DNA of 51,509 nucleotides, from the NCBI GenBank assembly GCA_004356105.1, contig SMYC01000110.1, forward strand, positions 1-51,509. The letters run 5' to 3'. Positions 32,610 through 40,446 of the stretch are shown in pieces (position 1 is the first letter of the stretch; each line of letters opens with the position of its first letter). The notes beneath the pieces were generated by a model, which saw only the letters and a program-made list of their open reading frames with translations, was not told where the DNA came from and ran no database searches. Source of the stretch: Acidobacteriota bacterium (lineage in GTDB: Bacteria > Acidobacteriota > Vicinamibacteria > Marinacidobacterales > SMYC01). The position numbers were made by a program, and so were the translations under genes.

Positions 32610-34457
32610 TCAGCGCTTGTTCACTTCCAGGTAAAGCGTTTGCGAGCCGGATACGCTGTATTCGGTGACAACCTCATGTTCCCAGAACGTGGAGCTCTGG
32701 AGTGGGGTGAAGTTGCTCGATGACGAGCCGTCCGCTTGGAGAACGTGGATGACACTTGGAGGCAGCGACGTCAGATATTCGCCGGCCACGATCGCGCCGT
32801 TCGTACCGCGGCGGCTGAGCCTGATATAGAGGCGGTTGTTCTTTCGAAGCGCGTTGATCGCGCGGATGAGCTGGCTCATATCCTTGGGTACGAATGACTG
32901 CCGAGATTCGCGCCGCTCGATCGCGGAAAGCGTTCGTGCATCGGCAACGATGAGCTCAAGTCGTCCCGAGCTCATGTAGGACGGGATCGTGACGTCGACG
33001 GTCTCGAGAATCTCATCCCCGCGATAGGTTCCGAGGAGGATCTTGAGTTTGACCGTGCCGCCCGGGGCGACTTCGTCGGAATCGAGCCACGCGCGGAGAA
33101 GACGGGCGCTCAAGAGGCTGTCGGTTGCTACGAGGCTCACCTGAATATTCTCGATCACGACGTCCTCGAACTCGTTGGTCAAAAGGACCGAGATCGGTGC
33201 CGCGACCATGGCGGAGGCGGACATCGCGGCTTGCTGTTCCACGAAAACATCCTCGATGTTGATCCGTCCTTGGGACGCGGTCTCGATCCAAGCGGAGAGC
33301 TTTACCGTCTGAGAGCCGAACTGCCGCTCGGTGGTCTGAAGGATAGCGACGAGGGACGCATAGATCAGAATCGGCGTGAACAGCTCGTCATTGACGATCT
33401 CGACGTTATAGGTTTTCTCTTCGCCTCGGCTCGTCGACACCGTGACGCTCATCGGGACCATGCGGGGCCGGATATCCAAAACGCCGCGAATCGCCGCCGC
33501 GCGGTCCTGAACCCATGTACCGATGGTCTCGCCGCTGCTCACCATCTTGAAGGAGTTCATGAGCGACGGCAGCACGAGATGGACCGTCGAGCTCGTCATT
33601 GGATAGTCGATCGGACCGAGATTGAAGAGCGGGTGGCCAAAAGCGTAGACATCGCCCGTATCCGGGTCCACGTGCGTCACGGTTCCCGCCGCGGAGATTT
33701 GCAGATCTCCGGTAACGAGACCAACGCCCACGGAGGAGCCCGGCGCCAGCGGCGGGCTTGGGCTCGCGGCTTCCTGAGAGCCTCCGCTCGATACTACCGT
33801 GGCGCCTCCCATCAAAGGCTCGATGCCGAGCGCGCGCAGAAGCGGTGCAATGTGCTCGAATGACTCTACTGGAAACCCCAAGACAGAAACTGGTGTTGCA
33901 ATCGGGATGAGCTGTTTTCCGATATGCGGTTGCAGAAACTGGACGCCGGTGAGCGAAACGCCTTGAATCGACACGGGGTGGAGCTTTTTGGGAAGCGCGG
34001 CGGCCAACGTCGCGGGTGAGAGTGGGAACTCGAGCCGCGCCGCGTCGCGGCGTCTCGAAGGTGTTGCGGTGGCGTCGAGCATTTCCTGGATCGGCGTAAT
34101 CCCCGCGATGGGGTCTTTCGCAAATGGGAAAGCGAAAGCGATGGCGCCGATGAGTTTTCCGTCAATATAGACGGGACTCCCGCTCATCCCCGCGATGACA
34201 CCCGTATGGGCCAGAGGACCGCCTTCGAGCTCTGCGAGGATCATGTTCTGATTGGGCCCATAGTTCCGCAACACGCCCAAGATCGTGACTTTGAACGACT
34301 CGATGGTGTTGCCCGAGAACACCGTGCGGCCTTCGCCGACCATGCCGGGGCGTATGTCAGAGACCGGGATCGTCGCGAGGCTCTCGGGTGGCGAAGAAGC
34401 GGCAGCGACGCTCGCAAACAAGAGCGCGAAGGAAAGTGCTCGAAAAGTGTTCTTCAT
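32610..34457 (-). CDS. Exported SpoIVB-type (S55) peptidase-domain protein
   Basis: A 615-residue protein with a signal peptide (about 1-20). It carries the S55 Ser motif IAGMSGSPVYIDGKLIGAIA (88-107; S92 probably the nucleophile) and a second conserved block TVTHVDPDTGDVYAFGHPLF (259-278; H275). These are the two catalytic blocks of SpoIVB, but here Ser comes before His, the reverse of the Bacillus order. Residues about 320-600 are a beta-rich region with no family I recognise. The start is the ATG at 34457, behind a strong promoter. It probably shares a transcript with the propeller gene. Whether it is an active protease is unknown. The family occurs mainly as exported proteins in Acidobacteriota and relatives (recollection). 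Confidence 0.85.
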   Translation of the reverse strand: MKNTFRALSFALLFASVAAASSPPESLATIPVSDIRPGMVGEGRTVFSGNTIESFKVTILGVLRNYGPNQNMILAELEGGPLAHTGVIAGMSGSPVYIDGKLIGAIAFAFPFAKDPIAGITPIQEMLDATATPSRRRDAARLEFPLSPATLAAALPKKLHPVSIQGVSLTGVQFLQPHIGKQLIPIATPVSVLGFPVESFEHIAPLLRALGIEPLMGGATVVSSGGSQEAASPSPPLAPGSSVGVGLVTGDLQISAAGTVTHVDPDTGDVYAFGHPLFNLGPIDYPMTSSTVHLVLPSLMNSFKMVSSGETIGTWVQDRAAAIRGVLDIRPRMVPMSVTVSTSRGEEKTYNVEIVNDELFTPILIYASLVAILQTTERQFGSQTVKLSAWIETASQGRINIEDVFVEQQAAMSASAMVAAPISVLLTNEFEDVVIENIQVSLVATDSLLSARLLRAWLDSDEVAPGGTVKLKILLGTYRGDEILETVDVTIPSYMSSGRLELIVADARTLSAIERRESRQSFVPKDMSQLIRAINALRKNNRLYIRLSRRGTNGAIVAGEYLTSLPPSVIHVLQADGSSSSNFTPLQSSTFWEHEVVTEYSVSGSQTLYLEVNKR

Positions 34458-34488
34458 CAGAAGGAATTCCCTGTAAGCCTAACAAACT

Positions 34489-34517
34489 ATAATAGTTCAA
34501 CGCGGTTAAAGGATCAA
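34489..34517 (-). promoter_or_regulatory. Sigma-70-type promoter for the S55/propeller genes
   Basis: On the minus strand TTGATC (34517-34512) and TATTAT (34494-34489) are exactly 17 bp apart, matching consensus at 5/6 and 5/6 positions. Transcription would begin near 34482, about 25 bases before the ATG at 34457. A TTGACA on the plus strand at 34523-34528 points the other way, towards the aroDE fusion, but its -10 is poor. Confidence 0.65.
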
Positions 34518-34733
34518 TCGTCTTGACAATGCTCGAAGCGCGATGTTAACCTCCGTTGCTTGCAATGACGGCCAAGACGGGTCTCGTTCTCGAAGCTGCG
34601 TTCCGGTGCAGCCATGTCTTTGGCGGCCCCCACCATATCGTAGGTTAGTCGGCTATCCGCGGGCTCATCCAAAACTGACTCTGGCATCTTCCTGAAACGA
34701 CGGATCCCGTTTAAGATCCGGCCACGAGGGGAT

Positions 34734-37208
34734 ATGGGCGTTTTGAACACGAAACTGATCGCATCCGTGAGTGCGAGCTCGACCGATCAGCTGGTGCACT
34801 TGGCGAGCCGCGGGTGCGAAGGCGCGGACCTCGTCGAGCTGCGCGTCGACGGCATCGACCGTCCGGACCTCGCGCGCCTTCGCAAGGATGTCGACGGTGT
34901 AACCGTTCTGACGTGCCGCTCGGCGAAGGAAGGAGGTGCTTTCGAAGGTAGCGAGAGCGATCGTCTTCTTCTTCTCGAGAGCGCGACCAAGCTCGGCTTC
35001 GACTACGTGGACATCGAGATCGATGCGCTCCGTGAGCGCCTGCCCGAAGGTAGCGCGAAGCTCATTCTGTCGCATCACGACTTCGAAGGGCTTCCCGATG
35101 AGCGCGAGCGCGTCCGCCTCATTGCGCGAGCGCGCGAGCTCGGCGCGGACGTCGTGAAAATCGCCGCACGTGTCAGTTCTCTTGCCGAAGCTCTCGAGCT
35201 TGCACGTATTGGTGAAGGCCTTGACAAAGACGGAGTGGCCTTCATTCCGGTCCCGATGGGACCCGCTGGCGTTGCGGCGAGGATTCTCGCGAACAAACTC
35301 GGTGCGGCCTTTACCTACGCCTCGGCGCGGGGCGCTCCGCCGACCGGGCCTGGTCAAGTCTCCCTCAGCGACATGTTGTCGCTCTATCGATTCCGGTCGA
35401 TCGGACCCGACACCGAGATCTATGGAATTTTAGGAACGAATGCGCTCGAGAGCCGCTCGCCGGCAATGCACAACGCTTTTTTCGAACGCATTGGCAAGAA
35501 CGCCGTGTACGTGCCTTTCCAACAAGAGCGCCTCGAAGACTTCGTGCGCAGCGCAAAAGCGCTCGGCGTGTCGGGGCTATCGGTAACACTTCCTTTCAAA
35601 CAAGCCATCCTGCCGCATCTCGATGCCGTCGACGTGCGGGCATCGGAGATCGGCGCCGTCAATACCGTTGTGGCGCGAGACGGCGCGTGGACGGGCTACA
35701 ACACCGATCGCGATGGAGTCTTCACACCATTGAGCGCAAAAGGTGATTGGAGACGGAAGAGTGCCGTGCTGGTCGGTGCGGGTGGAGCGGCGCGCGCGGC
35801 CGCCTACGCACTCCGCGACGTCGGAGTCGTGCTGCGTGTGCTCGCCCGCGACGAGGCCCGTGCCAAAGAGCTTGCCGATCGCGTCGGCGCCACCTTCGGT
35901 GCGCTCGACGAGCTTCCGGAAGCCTCTTGGGATCTGCTCGTCAATGCCACGCCGCTCGGAAGCTCCGGTGAGACTCTCCCGGTCGGATCGATCGCGAGCG
36001 ACGCCTTGGTCTTCGATATGGTGAGCGTCCCCGAGCGCACACCTCTCATCGTAAGTGCCCGGGCTTCGGGGGCCGCGACGATTACCGGTATCGAGATGCT
36101 TGCCGCGCAAGCCGTCCATCAAGCGGAGCTTTGGACGGGGGAGCGGCCGGGACGCGAAGACATGGAAACGAGCGCGCGCGGCGGCGCGGTCGCCTCTCGC
36201 TACTCGCGCCAGGTGCTCTTCAGCGAGATCGGGGAAGAGGGGCAGAGGAGCATCGGTTCCAAGCGGGTGCTCGTCGTTGGGGTCGGTGCGCTCGGCTCGG
36301 TCTCCTCTGAGATGATCACTCGCGCGGGCGTAGCAAGCGTGCGCATCGTCGATCGCGACTACGTTGACGAATCGAACCTGCAGCGGCAGAGCCTCTTCGA
36401 CGAGGACGACTGGCGGCAGGGGCTTCCGAAAGCGATCGCCGCTATGCGCAAGCTGTCGCGCATCAATAGCGACGTACACGTGGAGGCCATCGTCGCCGAC
36501 GTGCACGCGGGAAATGTTTCCTCGCTCTTCCGTGGCGTGGACCTCGTACTCGACGGTACCGACAATTTCGAGACGCGTTATCTCTTGAACGACGCCTCCG
36601 TCGAAAGCGGCGTTCCCTGGATCTATGCGGCCTGCGTCGGCAGCTACGGCATGAGCTTCGTCGTCATCCCAGGACGGACGCCGTGCCTTCGATGTTTCAT
36701 GGAAGAAGAGCCCGCCCCAGGGACGTCGCCAACCTGCGACACCGCGGGCGTCATTGCGCCCATCGTTCATGCGGTAGCGGGGTTCCAAGTCACGGAAGCG
36801 CTAAAGATATTAGCGGGACGAGAAGATGCGCTGAACGGCGAAGTGCTCTCCCTCGATGTGTGGCGCGGCCGAGTCGATGCGTTTCGCCCCGCGCGAGCGC
36901 GCGAAGACTGTCCAGCTTGCGGCCGCCATGAGCTCAGCTACCTCATTGGCGAAAAAGGCGGTCAAGCGGTCACGCTGTGTGGTCGCAACGCGGTTCAGGT
37001 GAGGCCGTCGAAGATCCAAAAGATGGAGCTCAACGCCGTGGCGGAGCGGCTCCGAGGATTAGGCGAAGTGAAAGTCAACGACCATCTTCTGCGCGTCAAG
37101 CTCGCCGCTCACGAGATCGTGCTCTTCAAAGACGGCCGCGCGATTGTTCACGGCACCGAGGACCCGGCCGAGGCGCGCAGCTTGTACGCGCGCTATGTGG
37201 GGACCTGA
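34734..37208 (+). CDS. AroD-AroE-ThiF/MoeB triple fusion protein
   Basis: One 824-residue open frame. Residues 1-225: type I 3-dehydroquinate dehydratase (E35 in VELRVD, H114/H115 in SHHDF, Schiff-base K142 in VVKIA). Residues 228-475: shikimate dehydrogenase (SRSPAMHN, K289 in VTLPFK, D325 in YNTDRDG, NADP loop GAGGAARA at 348-355, NATPLG). Residues 489-735: ThiF/MoeB-type E1-like adenylyltransferase (GVGALGS 516-522, SNLQRQ 547-552, DGTDNFETR, zinc Cys 651, 654, 726 and 729, candidate Cys668). Residues 740-824: the C-terminal domain often found on such ThiF proteins (DGRAIVHGT, YARYVG). AroD-AroE performs steps 3 and 4 of the shikimate pathway. The adenylyltransferase would activate a ThiS/MoaD-like carrier. 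All active sites look intact. An internal ATG at 36162 (METSARGG) could also yield ThiF alone. Confidence 0.92.
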   Translation: MGVLNTKLIASVSASSTDQLVHLASRGCEGADLVELRVDGIDRPDLARLRKDVDGVTVLTCRSAKEGGAFEGSESDRLLLLESATKLGFDYVDIEIDALRERLPEGSAKLILSHHDFEGLPDERERVRLIARARELGADVVKIAARVSSLAEALELARIGEGLDKDGVAFIPVPMGPAGVAARILANKLGAAFTYASARGAPPTGPGQVSLSDMLSLYRFRSIGPDTEIYGILGTNALESRSPAMHNAFFERIGKNAVYVPFQQERLEDFVRSAKALGVSGLSVTLPFKQAILPHLDAVDVRASEIGAVNTVVARDGAWTGYNTDRDGVFTPLSAKGDWRRKSAVLVGAGGAARAAAYALRDVGVVLRVLARDEARAKELADRVGATFGALDELPEASWDLLVNATPLGSSGETLPVGSIASDALVFDMVSVPERTPLIVSARASGAATITGIEMLAAQAVHQAELWTGERPGREDMETSARGGAVASRYSRQVLFSEIGEEGQRSIGSKRVLVVGVGALGSVSSEMITRAGVASVRIVDRDYVDESNLQRQSLFDEDDWRQGLPKAIAAMRKLSRINSDVHVEAIVADVHAGNVSSLFRGVDLVLDGTDNFETRYLLNDASVESGVPWIYAACVGSYGMSFVVIPGRTPCLRCFMEEEPAPGTSPTCDTAGVIAPIVHAVAGFQVTEALKILAGREDALNGEVLSLDVWRGRVDAFRPARAREDCPACGRHELSYLIGEKGGQAVTLCGRNAVQVRPSKIQKMELNAVAERLRGLGEVKVNDHLLRVKLAAHEIVLFKDGRAIVHGTEDPAEARSLYARYVGT

Positions 37209-37216
37209 GTGACGAG

Positions 37217-38296
37217 ATGCAAGATGACTTCACCTCTTTGATCCTGCGCCGCGTACGCGCGCTCACCGCGTACCGGCTCGACCCGCACCCGGCATCGGTG
37301 AAGCTGGATCAAAACGAGAACACGCTGGGGCCTCCGGAGCCGATCCTCGCCGAGATGGAGGAACGTTTGCGGAGCATCCCTCTTTTCCGCTACCCGACCC
37401 CGGGCCAGCCGGAGATTCGAGCGGCATTGTCGAAAGCTTTCGACTGGCCGGCGGAAGGCATCCTCGTCGGCAACGGGTCCGACGAGCTTCTGAACACGAT
37501 CGCACTCGCGGTGCTCGAGCCCGGCCGTGTCGCGCTCGCCCCGACGCCGAGCTTCTTCGTCTATGGCCAAGCAGCTCGGATCCAGGGGGCCGACGTGGTC
37601 GAGGTTCCGCTGACGGAAAACTTCGAGTACGACGTGGACGCTTTCGTCGACGCGGTCTCCAAGCACGCGCCGCATCTCGTCTTTTTGTGCTCTCCGAACA
37701 ACCCCACGGGAACGGTTCTTTCCGTAGAGGGCATCCGGCGGATCGTAACGAGTGCACCCGGACTCGTCGTTCTCGATGAAGCTTATTGGGAGTTTTGCGG
37801 CGAGAACGGACGGGCTCTTCTCGACGAGCTCGACAACCTGCTGATCTTCCGTACGTTCTCGAAAGCGTTCGGCATGGCCGGGCTCCGTGTTGGCTACGTG
37901 CTGCTACAGCCCAGTTTGCGTCGCCAAATCGTCAAAGTGCAGCAACCGTATCCACTGAACCGGGTATCGCAAGAGGCGGTTCTAGCGGCTCTCTCTCACT
38001 ACGATTTGGTGCTCGCCCGCGCGGCGGAGATTGCGGCGACGCGCGAGGCGCTCGGCACGCGACTTGGGGAGCTTCCAGGCGTCGAGGTGTTTCCGTCGAG
38101 AACGAACTTTCTTCTCTTTCGCACGTCGCTAAGCGGGGACGATACGTTCCAAGGACTGCTCGAGCGCGGCGTTCTCGTTCGAAACGTGAGCGCGCACCCA
38201 CGGCTCCAAAACCTGTTGCGTGCCACGATTGGGACGGAAGAAGAAAACGAGAGCTTTTACGCCGCGCTGAGAGAGACGGTGGAGGCAGGAGCATGA
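37217..38296 (+). CDS. hisC: Histidinol-phosphate aminotransferase
   Basis: A PLP enzyme of 359 residues that transaminates imidazole-acetol phosphate in histidine synthesis and often accepts aromatic substrates. Class I/II aminotransferase motifs: [13 protein letters not shown] at the N-terminus, [37 protein letters not shown], and the PLP lysine in [17 protein letters not shown]. The ATG at 37217 lies 8 bp after the fusion-gene stop; the frame is open further upstream only as a shadow of it. No other his gene is near. Next to AroD-AroE it may serve phenylalanine or tyrosine transamination (inference). Confidence 0.9.
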   Translation: MQDDFTSLILRRVRALTAYRLDPHPASVKLDQNENTLGPPEPILAEMEERLRSIPLFRYPTPGQPEIRAALSKAFDWPAEGILVGNGSDELLNTIALAVLEPGRVALAPTPSFFVYGQAARIQGADVVEVPLTENFEYDVDAFVDAVSKHAPHLVFLCSPNNPTGTVLSVEGIRRIVTSAPGLVVLDEAYWEFCGENGRALLDELDNLLIFRTFSKAFGMAGLRVGYVLLQPSLRRQIVKVQQPYPLNRVSQEAVLAALSHYDLVLARAAEIAATREALGTRLGELPGVEVFPSRTNFLLFRTSLSGDDTFQGLLERGVLVRNVSAHPRLQNLLRATIGTEEENESFYAALRETVEAGA

Positions 38297-38490
38297 GAGA
38301 GCGGTATCGTCGTTGCGAGTGGGGGCTCGTCATCGGCGAATGCCTCGCGGAAGCGCTACTAGGGGATAAAGCTGGCATCACCAGGTTCGGTCACGCCTAT
38401 GTACCGCTCGACGAGGCGCTGAGCAGCTGGCCCGAGCCTCTCCGCCTAGTGCCCGAAGGGAGACGCCTTGAGATCGACGCTCATCATTGA
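38293..38490 (+). CDS. Small protein of unknown function (65 residues)
   Basis: Starts at an ATGA overlapping the hisC stop by 4 bp and overlaps the next gene start by 23 bp, so it sits inside a tight operon and is probably translated. The sequence (for example [20 protein letters not shown] and [15 protein letters not shown]) has no signal peptide, membrane span or family I recognise. Its real coding status rests on the overlaps alone. Confidence 0.5.
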   Translation: MRERYRRCEWGLVIGECLAEALLGDKAGITRFGHAYVPLDEALSSWPEPLRLVPEGRRLEIDAHH

Positions 38491-39163
38491 CGCTGACGAC
38501 ACCCTTTGGGAGAACAACATCCATTTCGAGGAGGCGACCGAGCGGTTTCTCGACATCGTCGAGTCGCGCGGGGGAGAGCGCGAGCCGGCACGCGATAGGC
38601 TCACCCAAATCGAGAAACGCAATATCCCAATCCACGGCTATGGGTGCGGCGGCTACTGCCGTTCCCTCTTGGATACCCTCGAGGAAATAGAGGGGAAACC
38701 TGCGTCCTCCTCGGACCGCGCCCGCATCCTCTCGCTCGCCCAGCGTGTGCGGCGCATGCCCATCCAGTACCTGCCGGGTGTCAAAGAGACCCTCCCGCTC
38801 CTCCGCCAGCGGCATCGTCTCATCCTTTTCACAAAAGGGGAGCTCGACGAGCAACGTGACAAGGTGGCGCGCAGCGGCGTGGAGGCTTTTTTTCACGAGG
38901 TTGAGGTCACCGGTGAGAAAAAGGCCGAAGACTACCATCGTCTCGTGGAACGTCACGCCATCGTGCGGGATGAGAGCTGGATGATAGGGAACAGCCCGCG
39001 CTCCGACATCAATCCCGCGCTCGATTCCGGCCTCGGCGCGGTGTACATCCCCCACGAGAACACGTGGACGCTCGAGCACGAGGACGTTCGCTCCCAGGAA
39101 GGCGCGCGACTCAAAGTTTTAAAGCACTTTTCCGAGCTTTTGCAGCATTTCTTTCGGGAGTAA
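38468..39163 (+). CDS. HAD-superfamily hydrolase
   Basis: A 231-residue soluble hydrolase. The first motif is [13 protein letters not shown] (catalytic Asp pair DxDD), motif II is LFTKGE, the lysine is in GEKKAEDYH, and the last acidic motif is [14 protein letters not shown]. The helical cap lies at about 20-100. The start is TTG at 38468, with AAGGGAG six bases upstream, inside the end of the preceding small ORF. The nearest characterised relatives are phosphatases of unknown substrate. It is the end of the aroDE-thiF/hisC transcript. Confidence 0.85.
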   Translation: MRSTLIIDADDTLWENNIHFEEATERFLDIVESRGGEREPARDRLTQIEKRNIPIHGYGCGGYCRSLLDTLEEIEGKPASSSDRARILSLAQRVRRMPIQYLPGVKETLPLLRQRHRLILFTKGELDEQRDKVARSGVEAFFHEVEVTGEKKAEDYHRLVERHAIVRDESWMIGNSPRSDINPALDSGLGAVYIPHENTWTLEHEDVRSQEGARLKVLKHFSELLQHFFRE

Positions 39164-39190
39164 TGAATTCCCCCCCCGTAATGTTTCGTG

Positions 39191-39219
39191 TTGACACCAG
39201 GGCCTTACGTGTAGACAAT
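39191..39219 (+). promoter_or_regulatory. Sigma-70-type promoter for the XRE regulator
   Basis: A perfect TTGACA (39191-39196) and GACAAT (39214-39219) are exactly 17 bp apart, about 58 bp before the ATG at 39278. The sequence between is AT-rich and could hold an operator for the regulator itself, but no clear dyad was found. Confidence 0.6.
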
Positions 39220-39277
39220 ACGCCTAACCCTCAACATCTTTCAATCCCCAATGCATTTTTAAAACAGGGAAATCTGT

Positions 39278-39652
39278 ATGTTCAAGAAGATTGGACAGCG
39301 CATTCGTAAAGTCAGACTCGAGCACGGCATCAAACAAAAAGACCTCGCCAAGAAAATCAGTATTTCACAAGGCGCGCTGACAAATTTCGAGCTCGGTCGC
39401 CGCAAAATCTCTCTCGACTGGCTCCTGAAGATCTCACGCGCGCTCGACGTGCCGGTGGGCTATTTTGTCAGCGCCATCGAATCCCCGCCCGAAGAGGATG
39501 TGCTCGACCCGAAGGATCATCGCTTGCTACGTGCGTTTCGGCGTCTGTCCCTTGATCCTCGGCTGCAAATAGAGCTTCTCCACGTCATGGAGCGCATGTC
39601 GCACCATCTCGAACGCGGGGCGGTTCGAGCTGGCCGGGCCGCGCCCGGCTAG
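39278..39652 (+). CDS. XRE-family transcriptional regulator
   Basis: A 124-residue DNA-binding protein. The Cro/C1 helix-turn-helix covers about residues 5-62 (IGQRIRKVRLEHGIKQKDLA, ISISQGALTNFELGRRKISL). The C-terminal 60 residues are helical and may mediate dimerisation. A strong GC hairpin (39629-39653) straddles its stop codon but lacks a T-tract. It has its own promoter and lies 57 bp upstream of the Fic-like gene, so it may control that operon (inference). Confidence 0.88.
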   Translation: MFKKIGQRIRKVRLEHGIKQKDLAKKISISQGALTNFELGRRKISLDWLLKISRALDVPVGYFVSAIESPPEEDVLDPKDHRLLRAFRRLSLDPRLQIELLHVMERMSHHLERGAVRAGRAAPG

Positions 39653-39709
39653 CGGAGCGGATAGCGGAAAGTCCATAACCGCGCTACAATTATACCGTTC
39701 ACTAACAAA

Positions 39710-40423
39710 ATGCCCGATCTACCGATTTATACCCCCAAGCGGGAGGCTCCGGGCTATGCCCTCGAGCGTCGTGTCAATCGATTGACGGCAGCGAGCGACG
39801 CGGACGCCTTGCCGGCGCTCCCTGCCCTACGCCTAGAGCTCGCTGTGGAAACGCTTCGCCTGACGGGGGTTGCGGTTGAGCGTGACGGCGCGGAGGAGAA
39901 CGACACCGTGCGGGCCCAACTCGAAGCCATCGCGGTGATCGAGAAATCCGCCGAAGAACGCGACGTACCGGACGTAGAGCTCATCCGCAGAGTGCACCAG
40001 CTGGCGAATCCGGGTGCGGACGGCCGATTTCGGGGCTCGGATGCGAAGCCGCAATTTCGCAATGCGCGGCCATCTACGCCGCGCTTCATCGGTGCCAAGC
40101 TCGACAATTTGCTCGAGTGGCTCTCGGCCGATAGTGCCAAAGGGATGTTCCCAGCCCAGCGGATGGCGCTCTGGTTCGCCCGTTTCGTCGAGATCGCGCC
40201 TTTCGAAAGGGGCAATTTTCGTACGGGACATCTTTTGCTCAGCTTTTTCACGTGCTCCGCGGGATACCCCCCGGTGAGCTTGCGTCTCGACGAGTCGGAA
40301 CCTCTGCGGGAGGATTTGGAGCGCGCGATCGTTTTCGACACCGCCCCGCTCGTATCGCGCTTCTCGGACGCGATGTCACGCGCACTTGGTGTATCTGAGG
40401 AGGCGGCCGGAGTCCTCGAGTGA
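39710..40423 (+). CDS. Fic-like protein with a degenerate active site (pseudo-Fic)
   Basis: A 237-residue protein that aligns by eye with the Fic family along its length: an N-terminal helical part (about 15-60), the region around VELIRRVHQLANPGADGRFR (about 89-108), FIGAKLDNLLEWLSAD (126-141) and the core helix pair. At the catalytic loop Fic proteins have HPFxDGNGRxxR; this one has APFERGNFRTGH (163-174). The catalytic His, the second Gly and the last Arg are all changed, so AMP transfer is not expected. The frame is clean, so it seems a maintained non-catalytic protein. It overlaps or closely precedes the diguanylate cyclase gene. Other small changes could still allow a different activity. 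Confidence 0.7.
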   Translation: MPDLPIYTPKREAPGYALERRVNRLTAASDADALPALPALRLELAVETLRLTGVAVERDGAEENDTVRAQLEAIAVIEKSAEERDVPDVELIRRVHQLANPGADGRFRGSDAKPQFRNARPSTPRFIGAKLDNLLEWLSADSAKGMFPAQRMALWFARFVEIAPFERGNFRTGHLLLSFFTCSAGYPPVSLRLDESEPLREDLERAIVFDTAPLVSRFSDAMSRALGVSEEAAGVLE

Positions 40424-40446
40424 TACCCGCAAGGCAGGAAGTCCTC

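Noticed and set aside
34523-34545. TTGACA-based promoter for the aroDE-thiF fusion
   Set aside because: The -35 is perfect, but the possible -10 boxes (TGTTAA or GTTAAC) are poor and at short spacing, so I did not list it as a feature.
36977-37216. Upstream extension of hisC into the triple-fusion gene
   Set aside because: Low-complexity Arg-rich shadow of the ThiF tail; HisC homology begins only after 37217.
39629-39653. Strong GC hairpin at the end of the XRE gene as a terminator
   Set aside because: It straddles the stop codon and has no T-tract, so it is not a standard intrinsic terminator; it may be a by-product of GC-rich codons.
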